A stretch of DNA of 64,000 nt, from NCBI RefSeq assembly GCF_009905375.1, contig NW_027419822.1:1-64000 (forward strand). The letters run 5' to 3'. Shown in pieces: positions 32,401 to 45,202 of the stretch. The notes under the pieces were generated by a model. The model was not told where the DNA came from, ran no database searches, and saw only the letters and a list, made by a program, of their open reading frames with translations. Both the position numbers and the translations under genes were made by a program. How positions within the stretch are numbered: the stretch's first letter is position 1; each line of letters starts with the position of its first letter. The DNA is from Apium graveolens. Lineage: Eukaryota > Streptophyta > Magnoliopsida > Apiales > Apiaceae.

Positions 32401-32648
32401 GGATTAGCACCCGTTTATTATAATCAATTTCATGTAATCATGGTTTTGGAGGTGAAATCGAGTTGCAGCCGATTGATTAGTACACGAAGCTGTCTCATCA
32501 TATTCAATCTCTCAATCGCCCCTTTTTATTAATTATAAGGTGTCAATTTCAAGACTCAATTCACTTGTACAATCTTTTATGAGTATAATTTATGTTTTTT
32601 TTTAGTTTAATTCTTCATTTTTATTCGAATTTCCTGAATTACTTGTAG

Positions 32649-32935
32649 AAACAATGAAGAAAGTGCTCCACGAATCTCGTCACCGTCCCCGTACAGTTTC
32701 AACTCAAGTTTGAAAATGTTTTTATGTTTCCTGCAAGCAATTGTTGGGCTCACTGCTCACCATTTCATGGAGTGCAGAGATTCTTAAGGTCCTCTTCTTG
32801 TACAATCTTTTATGAGTATAATTTTTTTTTTTATATTTAATTCTTCATTTTTATTTGATTTTCTGAATTACTTGCAGAAACAATGAAGAAAGTGCTCTAT
32901 GATTTTCGTTCCTGTTCACGTGTAGTTTCCAGGTA
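32649..32935 (+). pseudogene. Doubled exon block E with intervening insert, beta 2a
   Basis: The first block E (near 32650-32700) is followed by about 110 bp absent from R1 (AACTCAAGTTTGAAAATG and onward), then a second acceptor tract and block E (near 32879-32931) ending TTTCCAG|GTAATT. R2b has the same insert (about 41521-41635), followed by a second acceptor whose exon is cut short near 41707. Confidence 0.5.
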
Positions 32936-33399
32936 ATTCTATTATATTTTTATTTTTGTTAAATACAACAAGTTGATCTAGATTTGTGTAATTGTGTGTG
33001 TGTGTAAAGTTTATGAAGAAGAAATCTAGAATGGATACGTTACACGTTCATTTTTGGTTGTTTTTTCTATTTAAATGGATCCCGATCCATTAAAACTATC
33101 GAAATTTCCAGCCTCAAACCCATATAATTTGAAAATTTATTGTTAATACTTAACTTTATCCTAGGGCAACATTTACGGTTTATTTACAGTGAAATGATTA
33201 TATCGTAAAGGATTAATATGGAAGATGCATTGTTAAGTGGTTGCAGAATAAATAAATTTGTTTTAATTTCTATTTATGAAGAAATATTCACAAAAAATAG
33301 GCATGACTATGTAAATACGGTAGATTAAAACCGTGGTCTTTGAGAGGGCCTCACCAAGTCTGTTTCTAAAGTTTGTTTTCATGTATTCTAATTGGCTAG

Positions 33400-33471
33400 C
33401 CTTATACTCGTGATCTGGAAGCGGAACTGCACGTGATAAAAGAAGAGAATGCACGTCTGCAACATGCTTCG
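33400..33471 (+). pseudogene. bZIP leucine-zipper exon, module beta 2a
   Basis: Identical in reading to 10309-10380 (YTRDLEAELHVIKEENARLQ) with the same splice borders. Its tandem partner in 2b has been deleted. Confidence 0.6.
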
Positions 33472-33991
33472 GTAAGTAAGACACTGGCTACGACTTTGTT
33501 TCTTTAAAACAAATCTGCATGTTTATTATTAGTTATCTTTTTGGCTAGTGCAAACATAAACTAGAAGCAACAAAGAGGATTAAGCAGCAGACATGTTGAC
33601 CATCATTTTATATCTTGCATATTTTCATGTTCAGTAATCATTCATGTGCATTACTTTTACATGAGAAGGTCTAGTAATAAGTTCCTTTAGATTAATATTA
33701 TTGATCTTGTTATAAACTTATTCTTATAATTTTCTTAACAAGTGCCCTGGTTTTCAGCAATTGTTTGAGGAAGCTGTTGCAGGCCATCTAAATCCATAGC
33801 ATCTGACCGTGATTTGCTCAGATGAAGCCTCAAAATATTATTACTGTGGATTCTTCTTTAATGTCCATCCAATTATTTAGAGCAGCTGCACCTGCAACCT
33901 ACTAGATGCGGTAATGCCCAGAATAGTACATGGGTGCAGAAAGCAAAAGGTGCAGATAATTACTTTAGTCTCTTCATCTTTTTCAAAGACC

Positions 33992-34723
33992 CTATTTATA
34001 TCTTTTTGCATATATAGGATAATAGGATGCCTCCGCTGGACCTTTGTTGCACTGTGGAGCAATCAGCTTTTGTTTCTTTGAAGTTCCAGCAGTCTCCAGT
34101 GCTTCTTTCGGCCTGAGCTGCTGCATAAGAATCTCGCTAAATAAGGGGTTCTGAAATGCTTTGGCCATGCTAATGAACATCTGCTGTTGCTTCTGTTCAG
34201 TCCTTCTCAGCCTCTCTTTAACAGATAACAGATAATTATCTGCATTCTTCTGTTCCTTTTGGATATTCATAATTTCAGTCCTCAACCTGTCGGTATCACT
34301 CTCTAATTGTTCGAGTTCTGCCTCCTGTATAAGGCGCTCTCCATCACTTGAATGCTGTGAACTCTTTTCATCCCTTAAGACATGCTGCTCAGGTTGCTGT
34401 AAATTGGTATAAGTAACACCGCCTCTCTTGTAGATGCTTCTCAAAAAAATTGAGTTTTGAATATGGTTCTCCCTGATCATGAGCCAACTCAGTCCGCATT
34501 TGTAGCATTTTCCGACCTTTCTTTTAATCAATTCGTCAAACAATCTCAACAAAATATATACAGCAACAAATATAATCCACCAGAATTGAAATACTACCCA
34601 ACATATTACTGATGTCATCAGTGCAACCATATTGCCCTGGTTTTCTGCAATTGCTTGAGGAAGCTGTTGTAGGCCATCTAAATCCATAGCATCTGACCGT
34701 GATTGGCTCAGATGAAGCCTCAA
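33992..34723 (-). CDS. Antisense ORF with Hsf HR-A/B domain, beta 2a
   Basis: 243 codons, the same structure as at 10900-11631: hydrophobic segment at 32-60, coiled coil at 133-205, KKQK basic patch near 217. Differences from the R1 copy are a handful of substitutions (SSDGERLIQ for SRDGERLKQ, EIMNIQKEQKN for EILNIQKEQEN). No stop or frameshift has appeared, although the surrounding modules are full of them. The flanking direct repeats are also kept. Confidence 0.6.
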   Translation of the reverse strand: MRLHLSQSRSDAMDLDGLQQLPQAIAENQGNMVALMTSVICWVVFQFWWIIFVAVYILLRLFDELIKRKVGKCYKCGLSWLMIRENHIQNSIFLRSIYKRGGVTYTNLQQPEQHVLRDEKSSQHSSDGERLIQEAELEQLESDTDRLRTEIMNIQKEQKNADNYLLSVKERLRRTEQKQQQMFISMAKAFQNPLFSEILMQQLRPKEALETAGTSKKQKLIAPQCNKGPAEASYYPIYAKRYK

Positions 34724-36089
34724 AATATTATTACTGTGGATTCTTCTTTAATGTCCATCCAATTATTTTAGAGCAGCTGCAACCTACTAGATGCGGTAAT
34801 GCCCAGAATAGTACATGGGTGCAGAAAGCAAAAGGTGCAGATAATTACTTTAGTCTCTTCATCTTTTTCAAAGACCCTATTTATTATCTTTTTGCATATA
34901 TACTTCCGTTCCTCTGCGGTAATTGTTCATATTCCCAATTGAATACTTCTTAGGCGATTGTTCAGATTCCTGATTGGCATATGATCTTTAGATATATAGT
35001 CTTACCTTTTCACAACTGTTGAAGGAATTAACTTTAGTGAATAAATGAGGTCACAAATATAATGCCTTGCTAGCTTGTAATCAGGGTCTTAATTTTAACC
35101 ATCCAGTCTTCTGTTGTAGACAACAACGAAATATTAAATGTGTACAGGCTCTTTTTAACAATGTTCACTAAATTAATGTGCTTCTCTGATTGGTTTGTGT
35201 ACCTTTTTCGTAACTTCCTGTACCAGATCTAGACGCTACTCTATTCCCTGATGATGGCCGTACAGTATTTTTAGAATAAACTTTCTTGTCGAATATGGAT
35301 TGATAGTATTTGTTTAATGTAAAAATAAACTAACAGCGCCATAATTTAAATAGGAATTTCCTTCTTCTTGTTATACTTGGTATTTGAATAAACACCTTTT
35401 AATTCATAGAGTAATTGACAATGTTGGAATTTGAATTTGTAAAACGTAGATGTAAAACGTATAAATTTACAGCAGACAAAAGTTTTCCATGGTGTGATTT
35501 GTTAAAATGATGATTTGAGTCCATAAAGTGCTTCTATTAATTTCAGCTTAATTGTAATTTGGAGTCGATGTCTATTATTCAGGTCTTAAGCTTACTAGAG
35601 ATACTAAACCGAAGAATTTGTATGCTGATATTGATGTGCATTGAGGAAACTTTTCCAACCAAAACTTCTCGAGTTGCATCTCGGATGAAGTAATTCTATT
35701 ATATACCAACCAAATATTCCTCTGGCTAAATATTTGTGCGAGCTCTTTTTTAAATGCTATAGAAATACTAAATCTATGACAACACTATTAACTTCAGTGT
35801 CATGCCTTGACATGTAGTTTTCTGTTTTTCTGATGTTTTTGTTTGTGTTTGATTTCTTAGAATAGTATACAAGTTAAGGAATAGAAAGTTTAGGCTAGAA
35901 ATGCAAGAGAATCAGATAGGATTCAGTTATAGAGAGAGACGTTGGTGGAATAATAACTTCTATTTTCTGAATAATAGTTCAAACATGAACGTAATTAAAA
36001 TATTGATGGTCTGTTTATACTAAACCTCTACTTCAAGTAAAAGATTACAACACCCTTGCTATACTTTAGCTTTTTTGTCCTTAACCCCT

Positions 36090-36215
36090 CCTTCAAAACT
36101 ATCATGCCCTTGGGATCTTCTTTAAAACAGGAATCCAATTCACTTTCTGCTCGGCCAAAAACTTAAGGGCCCCATGGTCTGTCTTAATGAAAAAAGTGAT
36201 TATCCATGAGATATG
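36090..36215 (-). pseudogene. Ty3/gypsy RNase H remnant, beta 2a
   Basis: The minus strand reads FIKTDHGALKFLAEQKV, the clearest of the three remnants (TDH, then LKFLxEQKV). About 100 bp of the downstream part are missing compared with R1 and R2b. Confidence 0.6.
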
Positions 36216-36758
36216 TTGCTGAAGTTGCCTATGTATATGCATATGAAATGAACAGAAGTATATTGAACGTAATAAAAGGGTGCAAGGTCATTTTCCATCT
36301 TTTCTTTCGCTATGTGTATAGTATTACTTGTATCGTCAAATTAGTTGTAGTTGTACGGCCGCTTCAAACATCATCTGGGAAGATAAAGTAAAAATTCATT
36401 TGATGAAGTATTGGATCATGTATACACATCTGATTATAGCATGTGCTTTGATTATAATGATTTTTTCCTTTTAACTACAGAGTGGTACAAGCACTAATTT
36501 TCGTGGGGAATGCTTCAACGTCGTCATGAAAAGCTTAGAAGTGCAATGGAAGGAAATATAGTTAAAGATGTAAATATTGATGATGACGTGAATATGGTTG
36601 ATGCGTTATTCTGAAGCAGTCATCAGATTCTAATTCGGCTAGAATTCTTAGAGATTGACCTAAAGATTATTTCGTCAGTTAACATTATAGATTGTAAAGT
36701 TTTTTTTTTAAACTTAGATAGTAATGTTTATTTGTTTCGGCTTAATTATTCTATCTTA

Positions 36759-38623
36759 AAATAATGGAAGTGCAAAGAGAACTAAATTTAGTGATTTTGG
36801 GAACTACTCATCATTGATGAATGAAACACCAACAGATGAGAATGTTGTTGAATCACCGGTTCGTCCTAAAGGTACAAAAGCAGCTAAGAGGGACGGGAAA
36901 AAAAGGCAGAGTTTAATGATCTTAAAAAAAAGATTATGAAAAAATAAAAGCTAGTTTATGCAGGAGATTAGATCTAATGGCAGAGTTCAATGAACTTAAG
37001 AAAAAGAGGAGGCTAGGAAAGAGAATGAATCAGATATGCAACTTCTTACGCTTGATACTAGTATAATGAAAGAGGCTCAACGAGAGATTTATGCCAAAAT
37101 TATTGAGGAAGTCAAATCAAGACGCAGGTGGAACTAGCCATTGGAATCTAGTTGCTTGTTTATTTTTATTTGGAATTAGTTGTTGGAAACTAGTTGTTCG
37201 TTTGATTCTGTTTGGAATAAGTTCTTGGAAGCTAGTTTTTGTTTGTTTCTATTTGGAACTAGCCGTTGTAATTTAGTTCTTGTTTATTTTTAGTTCGAAC
37301 TAGCCGTTTTCTTTTATTATTTTTATCTCCTATAAAACATGTCTGTTCTTTGTGATAGTCTGCAACTCATTTTTTTCATTCACAGTGCAATCAAAATATA
37401 TACTACGGATGAGAACTCTGATATGTCTAAAGAATTTATTGAAGAAGGCTCGTCAACCACGACTAAACGAGTGATATGCAAAGACCGCGAAGCGCGTCAT
37501 GAACGATTGGAGAGAGATTATTTTGCTCAAAATCCAGTATACCCTCTAGATACATTCCGACGACGGTTTCGAATGGGAAGACACGTGTTCCTTCGAATTG
37601 TGGATGCTCTTTCAAATTTTGATCCATATTTTCAGCAGAAGGTTGATGCATTGGAAAGAAAGGGCCTATCACCTTTACAAAATTCACGGCGGCCATACGC
37701 ATGTTGGCATATGGAATTGGAACGGATGCAGTTGATGTTTATGTGTGCATTGGTACGTCCACTGCAATTGAATGCTTGAAAAAATTTGTTACCAATATTA
37801 TTTTAATTTTTGAGAGTGAATATTTGCGAAAGCCAAACTCAAATGATGTACAACGTCTCATAAAAATGGGAAAGGCTCGCGGTTTTCCCGGAATGATGGG
37901 GAGTATTGACTACATGCATTTGCAGTGGAAAAATTGCCCTAAAGCATGGAAAGGGATGTTCATGAGGGGTCATAAAGGAGTTCCAACAATATTGCTTAAT
38001 GTTGTTGCCTCATCGGACCTATGGATATGACATGCATTTTTCGGAGTTGCTGGTTCTAATAACGACATGAATGTGTTAGACCGATAACCGATATTTGATG
38101 ATGTACATGAAGGTCGTGCTCCTGAGGTAAATTACAATATTAATGGTAACAACTATAACATGGGGTACTATCTAACAGATGGAATCTATCCTGAATGGGC
38201 TACGTTCGTGAAACAATTCCACGCCCATAGGGTGAAAAGAGAAAATTGTTCTCCAAATATCAAGAAGGTCATCGAAAAAACGTAGAAATGACATTTGGCG
38301 TGTTGCAATCTCAATTTGCAATTGTACATGATCCAACACAATTTTGGGATAAAGAAGATCTCGCTAAAATAATGAGAGCGTGTATTATACTACATAATAT
38401 GATCGTTGAGGATGAGAGAGACACATACGTCACTCCCTTTGGCGCTTTACCATCTTACGATGATGCAACATATGGCTTACCGCCTCCAAACTTAGGCGAA
38501 GAATCTTTAGCCTCTAATGAAATGTATATCGGAAGGACTATCCAACTTTGTAACAGGCAGAAACATCGTCAACTACAATTCGATCTGGTTGAGCATATCA
38601 CAATGTTCCATAATAATGATTAA
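36759..38623 (+). mobile_element. PIF/Harbinger copy H3, 5' truncated by the tandem junction
   Basis: Starts inside ORF1 at the AAATAAT junction, directly downstream of module beta 2a. It has no 5' end of its own. The ORF1 end (to 37137) and the transposase region follow. Confidence 0.85.
37390..38623 (+). pseudogene. PIF/Harbinger DDE transposase, copy 3 (broken)
   Basis: Same domains and the same shared lesions as copy 2. Upstream, an open frame from 37339 reaches the first frameshift. It differs by a few substitutions (REARHERL, GRHVFLRIV, DVYVCIG). After LDR and the shared TAA it keeps CCG (Pro) where the others have TCG, closer to the usual family sequence, so it is not simply a later copy of copy 2 at every site. 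Confidence 0.85.
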
Positions 38624-39287
38624 CTAGCTCTGTAGCCCGTGCAATGCACGGACATGCTCTATATTGGGCGAATCGATATTATTTTAGTTTTTCTTGTTGA
38701 TAATATTTCATGTTGTCCCCCCTCCTAATGATGATGGATTTATTTTTGTATATGAGTAGATTTTTATTTTGATGACATTGGTGCAATAGTGTTTATCTAC
38801 AATTAACGTAGAGACTTGTAGTGACATTTCTTGTTTTTTACTGTTAAGGACGATCCATGGAAATTTTTTAGAAATTTTAGTAATATTACATAATATAGTT
38901 GTTTGTTTACATAAGATTTTATTTTATAATTGTTATTTGAATTTTAGTATTCTTCAATTTTAATTTCCGACCTCAGTAACTCTTTCCCCTCTCTCAAAAA
39001 ATATTAATAAATCCACATCTCACGCCATACTAAGCGCTTTCGGGTTGTATTTTAATATGTAAACTTTACCAAGATTATTTATTTTAGTTAATATTATCCG
39101 TTCATGCCATAATGACGGAGTAAAATACCAATATAAACCAACATTATCATATATTTTATGAATTATGAAGACCATAAGTTAAAGGTTTTTTTTACATAAA
39201 TTCACACATACATATACATATATATATGTGTGTGTATATATTATATATACATATATATATATGTGTGTGTATTTATATATATATATG

Positions 39288-39322
<35 letters not shown>

Positions 39323-39725
39323 GCCCATAATTTATTTATTTTTGTGTAAATACAAAAATATAATACTTAAAGTATGACATGGTTAGATATAAATATATAT
39401 TCAGTTAGAGGTATCAATGGTTCTGATCCACATAATCATATTTAATATATAAGTTTATCTAGTTCATTTGTTTGTAATATTTAATTCGCAAATGTTTATA
39501 ATAGATCTAAATATTAGTGTTAATGTGATAAATATGGTATATGTCAGTCAACTGTGTTATTAAAGGTCACTGGTAGGCTGTGATAATATCATTAAAATTA
39601 ATGACGAACAATAATATTTTGTACAAATAAAATTTATTATAATTTAAATGTACTACCACTTTTTATAAATAACATGATTTTGTACTCAAGTTTCTCATGT
39701 ATTAATATTATTTATTTTGTTATAA

Positions 39726-39762
<37 letters not shown>

Positions 39763-40926
39763 ATTATTATTAATATAATATAAATAATAATTATTATTAT
39801 TATTAGAATTTTTAATATATATGTTTTATAAACCTGCTATTAAAATGAAATATTTTTTCTTTTTAATGAAATTTAAAATTATTACTATTAATATTAATAT
39901 TTAATTTTACTTTATATTTAAAATTCACTTATTTATATTATTAATTTGATAATTAATAATGTATGTATTCTCGTTTTTAGAATTTAACTTACGTTAAAAA
40001 TAAGGACAATTTTTGTAGACAAAAAAATTTGAATCATTAACTAAAAGGGAAATTTAAGGGAAATTTCATTTGAAATGAGGGTTTTTAATTTTCGGAGCAA
40101 ATAAAAAGGATAAGACAATACTACGCCATGCCAAATAGAAAAATAAACTGAGGGTAATATAATATTTTTTATTGTCTTGCTCTGATAATTAAGAACCTGC
40201 TCTGAAAATATAACATCTCTAACTAAATTATTATATATATACATATATACATACATACGTACATATGTATGTATACATGCGTGCATGTATTTCTATAATA
40301 ATTAGTTATAAATGAATATGTATATATTAAGTATGCAATTATTAATCTATATTAGTAAGTCATAACTTAGGTATTATATGATCCATGCATATATCTCTAT
40401 AATAATTAGTTATAAATATATATATATATATATTAAGTATGCAACAACTAATCGATATTAATAAGTTAATGATGTGATAACTTATGTATTATATGAATTC
40501 TTATGCAATGGTTATCATTTAAATTTTTATACTAATTTTTAATAGAGTATGTAAATTTTATGAAGAAATTATTTTTAATGACTTACATATTAATGATGTT
40601 TTAATTGAGGTAATAAAAATTACATGAATGAATCTGTATTAATTATATAATAATGAATGAGTATTAATGATTAAAACAAATAATGTTTGGATATTAATTA
40701 ATGTATTTATGATTAAATAATGAATGAGTATTAATGGTTAAAATAAATATTGTATGGATATTAACTATTATATTCATGATTAAATTTGCTCATTAATTAC
40801 CGTATCTATGATTAAATAATGAATGAACATTAATGGTTAAAACAAATATTATATGAACATTAATTATTGTATTTATGATTAAATTTGCTCAGCGAACCCT
40901 TGTTGCTGTATTAGATATATAATAGA
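38624..40926 (-). mobile_element. Helitron copy 3, full length
   Basis: Both termini present: CTAG at 38624-38627 with its hairpin, and TCTATTATATATC at 40926 on the minus strand, one base different from copy 1. It contains an expanded ATT tract (39727-39760) and the minisatellite. Confidence 0.76.
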
Positions 40927-41195
40927 TAGATTTGTTTCAGATGTAATATTTTAAATTGTCATGTTCTTGTAATATTTTATTTTTTAATTATGTAATGTAT
41001 TTTAATAATAAGTAATATTTTTATTTTTAATCTTATTAATATTTAATTTTTAAATTTTAAATTTTAAACACGTTTAATCGGAGTGGGTCACTTGATTTAC
41101 CGAGCCCATGAAGAAGGAGATGGCAGTGGACTTGGGTCACTTGATTTACCAAGCCCATGTTTTGCTTCAAAAATAAGGAAATGGCACTTGCTCGG

Positions 41196-41220
41196 CCTAT
41201 ATAATACGGCTTAGGGTTAG
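41196..41220 (+). promoter_or_regulatory. TATA box and telo-box, module beta 2b
   Basis: Same arrangement as at 9534. The direct-repeat region just upstream is shorter than in R1. Confidence 0.48.
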
Positions 41221-41699
41221 GGATTAGCACCCGTTTATTGTAATCAATTTCATGTAATCATGGTTTTGGAGGTGAAATCGAGTTGCAGCCGATTGATTTC
41301 TTTTTCTACACGAAGCTGTCTCATCATATTCAATCTCTCAATCGCCCCTTTTTATTAATTATAAGGTGTCAATTTCAAGACTCAATTCACTTGTACAATC
41401 TTTTATGAGTATAATTTATGTTTTTTTTTTAGTTTAATTCTTCATTTTTATTCGAATTTCTGAATTACTTGTAGAAACAATGAAGAAAGTGCTCCACGAA
41501 TCTCGTCCCCGTCCCCGTACAGTTTCAACTCAAGTTTGAAAATGTTTTTATGTTTCCTGCAAGCAATTGTTGGGCTCACTGCTCACCATTTCATGGAGTG
41601 CAGAGATTCTTAAGGTCCTCTTCTTGTACAATCTTTTATGAGTATAATTTTTTTTTATATTTAATTCTTCATTTTTATTTGAATTTCTGAATTACTTGC

Positions 41700-41830
41700 A
41701 GAAACAATGATTGTGTGTAAAGTGTATGAAGAAGAAATCTAGAATGGATACGTTCACGTTCATTTTTGGTTGATCTAGCTTTGTGTGTAAAGTGTAAGTA
41801 AGACACTGGCTACGACTTTGTTTCTGTAAA
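41700..41830 (+). other. Deletion scar that removed the bZIP exon in beta 2b
   Basis: Exon block E breaks off after AGAAACAATG and continues with TTGTGTGTAAAGTGTATGAA, then a short echo (GTGTGTAAAGTG) and GTAAGTAAGACACTGG, which is the donor side of the missing bZIP exon. About 540 bp have been replaced by about 90 bp assembled from nearby sequence. Confidence 0.65.
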
Positions 41831-42313
41831 ACGAATCTGCATGTTTATTATTAGTTATCTTTTTGGCTAGTGCAAACATAAACTAGAAGCAATAAAGAGG
41901 ATTAAGCAGCAGACATGTTGACCATCATTTTATATCTTGCATATTTTCATGTTCAGTAATCATTCATGTGCATTACTTTTACATGAGAAGGTCTAGTAAT
42001 AAGTTCCTTTAGATTAATATTATTGATCTTGTTATAAACTTATTCTTATAATTTTCTTAACAAGTGCCCTGGTTTTCAGCAATTGTTTGAGGAAGCTGTT
42101 GCAGGCCATCTAAATCCATAGCATCTGACCGTGATTTGCTCAGATGAAGCCTCAAAATATTATTACTGTGGATTCTTCTTTAATGTCCATCCAATTATTT
42201 AGAGCAGCTGCACCTGCAACCTACTAGATGCGGTAATGCCCAGAATAGTACATGGGTGCAGAAAGCAAAAGGTGCAGATAATTACTTTAGTCTCTTCATC
42301 TTTTTCAAAGACC

Positions 42314-43045
42314 CTATTTATATCTTTTTGCATATATAGGATAATAGGATGCCTCCGCTGGACCTTTGTTGCACTGTGGAGCAATCAGCTTTTGTTTCTT
42401 TGAAGTTCCAGCAGTCTCCAGTGCTTCTTTCGGCCTGAGCTGCTGCATAAGAATCTCGCTAAATAAGGGGTTCTGAAATGCTTTGGCCATGCTAATGAAC
42501 ATCTGCTGTTGCTTCTGTTCAGTCCTTCTCAGCCTCTCTTTAACAGATAACAGATAATTATCTGCATTCTCCTGTTCCTTTTGGATATTCATAATTTCAG
42601 TCCTCAACCTGTCGGTATCACTCTGTAATTGTTCGAGTTCTGCCTCCTGTATAAGGCGCTCTCCATCACTTGAATGCTGTGAACTCTTTTCATCCCTTAA
42701 GACATGCTGCTCAGGTTGCTGTAAATTGGTATAAGTAACACCGCCTCTCTTGTAGATGCTTCTCAAAAAAATTGAGTTTTGAATATGGTTCTCCCTGATC
42801 ATGAGCCAACTCAGTCCGCATTTGTAGCATTTTCCGACCTTTCTTTTAATCAATTCGTCAAACAATCTCAACAAAATATATACAGCAACAAATATAATCC
42901 ACCAGAATTGAAATACTACCCAACATATTACTGATGTCATCAGTGCAACCATATTGCCCTGGTTTTCTGCAATTGCTTGAGGAAGCTGTTGTAGGCCATC
43001 TAAATCCATAGCATCTGACCGTGATTGGCTCAGATGAAGCCTCAA
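42314..43045 (-). CDS. Antisense ORF with Hsf HR-A/B domain, beta 2b
   Basis: Third intact 243-codon copy. It differs from the 2a copy at two positions visible by eye (EQLQSD for EQLESD, EQENAD for EQKNAD). Features as described for 10900-11631. The ORF outlives the loss of the nearby bZIP exon. Confidence 0.6.
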   Translation of the reverse strand: MRLHLSQSRSDAMDLDGLQQLPQAIAENQGNMVALMTSVICWVVFQFWWIIFVAVYILLRLFDELIKRKVGKCYKCGLSWLMIRENHIQNSIFLRSIYKRGGVTYTNLQQPEQHVLRDEKSSQHSSDGERLIQEAELEQLQSDTDRLRTEIMNIQKEQENADNYLLSVKERLRRTEQKQQQMFISMAKAFQNPLFSEILMQQLRPKEALETAGTSKKQKLIAPQCNKGPAEASYYPIYAKRYK

Positions 43046-44439
43046 AATATTATTACTGTGGATTCTTCTTTAATGTCCATCCAATTATTTTAGAGCAGCT
43101 GCAACCTACTAGATGCGGTAATGCCCAGAATAGTACATGGGTGCAGAAAGCAAAAGGTGCAGATAATTACTTTAGTCTCTTCATCTTTTTCAAAGACCCT
43201 ATTTATTATCTTTTTGCATATATAGTAGATAAATACTTGGTATTCCTTCCGTTCCTCTGCGGTAATTGTTCATATTCCCAATTGAATACTTCTTAGGCGA
43301 TTGTTCAGATTCCTGATTGGCATATGATCTTTAGATATATAGTCTTACCTTTTCACAACTGTTGAAGGAATTAACTTTAGTGAATAAATGAGGTCACAAA
43401 TATAATGCCTTGCTAGCTTGTAATCAGGGTCTTAATTTTAACCATCCAGTCTTCTGTTGTAGACAACAACGAAATATTAAATGTGTACAGGCTCTTTTTA
43501 ACAATGTTCACTAAATTAATGTGCTTCTCTGATTGGTTTGTGTACCTTTTTCGTAACTTCCTGTACCAGATCTAGACGCTACTCTATTCCCTGATGATGG
43601 CCGTACAGTATTTTTAGAATAAACTTTCTTGTCGAATATGGACTGATAGTATTTGTTTAATGTTAAAATAAACTAACAGCGCCATAATTTAAATAGGAAT
43701 TTCCTTCTTCTTGTTATACTTGGTATTTGAATAAACACCTTTTAATTCATAGAGTAATTGACAATGTTGGAATTTGAATTTGTAAAACGTAGATGTAAAA
43801 CGTATAAATTTACAGCAGACAAAAGTTTTCCATGGTGTGATTTGTTAAAATGATGATTTGAGTCCATAAAGTGCTTCTATTAATTTCAGCTTAATTGTAA
43901 TTTGGAGTCGATGTCTATTATTAAGGTCTTAAGCTTACTAGAGATACTGAACGGAAGAATTTGTATGCTGATTTTGATGTGCATACAGTTGAGGAAACTT
44001 TTCCCACTAAAACTTCTCGAGTTGCATCTTGGATGAAGTAATTCTATTATATGCCAATCAAGTATTCCTTTGGCTAAATATTTATGCGAGTTTTTTTTAA
44101 ATGCTATAATTTGTCATTTTATGCTATAAAATTACTAAATCTATGACGACACTATTAAATTTGGTGTTATGCTTTGACATGTAGTTTTCTGTTTTTCTGA
44201 TGTTTTTGTGTGTGCTTGATTTCTTAGAACAGTAAAACAAGTTAAGGAATAGATATTTTAAGCTTGAAATGCAAGAGAATCTGATAGGATTCAGTTAGAG
44301 AGAGAGAGAGAGGACGCTGGTGGAATAATAACTTCTATTTTCTGAATAATAGTTCAAACATGAACGTAATTAAAATATTGATGATCTTTTTATACTAAAC
44401 CTCTACTTACAGTAATAGATTACAACACCCTTGCTATAC

Positions 44440-44690
44440 TACTCTAGCTTTTCTGTCCTTAACCCCTCCTTCAAAACTATTCTTTAAAACAGGAATCCAA
44501 GGCCTTCTGTTGCGCACAGTATATTCTTGAACTTTTCTGTAAAGATTTGTATAATTGTACTTCATCAATTTGTTATCCATTTATGCTGCAACCACTTTCT
44601 CACTTTCTGCTCAGCCAAAAACTTAAGGGCCCAGTGGTCCGGCTTAATGAAAGAAGTGATTATCCATGAGATATGCTGTCCCAATTGCCT
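44440..44690 (-). pseudogene. Ty3/gypsy RNase H remnant, beta 2b
   Basis: The minus strand reads FIKPDHWALKFLAEQKVRKW then LQHKWI before a stop. Further on, decayed pieces still recall the end of the RNase H region. It confirms the identity of the remnant in R1. Confidence 0.6.
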
Positions 44691-45202
44691 ATGTATATGC
44701 ATATGAAATGAACAGAAGTATATTGAACGTAATAAAAGGGTGCAAGGTCATCTTTCATTTTGCTATGCTTATAGTATTACTTGTATTGTCATATTGGTTG
44801 TAGTTGCACGGCCGCTTCAAACATCATCTGGGAAGATAAAGTAAAAATTCATTTGATGAAGTATTGGATCATGTATGCAGCACCTAATTATAGCATGTGC
44901 TTGATTATAATGATTTTTTCTTTTTAACTACAGAGTGGTACAAGTACAAGCATATTTTTTTGTGGGGAATGCTTCAACGTCGTAATGGAAGGAAATATAG
45001 TTGAAGACGTGAATATTGATGAAACGTGAATATGGTTGATGCGTGATTCCAAACCACCAAACCAGTCATCTTATAATTCTGCTAGAATTCTTAGAGATTG
45101 ACCTAAAGGTTATTTCTCTAGTTAACATTATAGATTGTAATGTTTTCTTTTTCAAACTTAGATAATAATGTTTATTTGTTTCAGTTTAATTATTATATCG
45201 TA

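Larger units (their letters stand above)
28379..36758 (+). repeat. 8.4-kb tandem duplication inside R2, first unit (2a)
   Basis: Runs from the middle of the Harbinger ORF1 through the transposase and a truncated Helitron to the end of module beta. The next base begins a second copy of the same stretch. This unit has its own deletion that removed the right part of the Helitron (near 32246) and a shortened Ty3/gypsy remnant near 36100. Confidence 0.93.
36759..45202 (+). repeat. 8.4-kb tandem duplication inside R2, second unit (2b)
   Basis: Starts abruptly inside the Harbinger ORF1. The junction carries AAATAAT at 36759-36765. The same 7 bases occur at the left breakpoint (28379-28385) and at the right one (45203-45209, where R2 returns to the R1 order). 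This unit keeps the full Helitron but has lost the bZIP exon of module beta. Confidence 0.93.
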
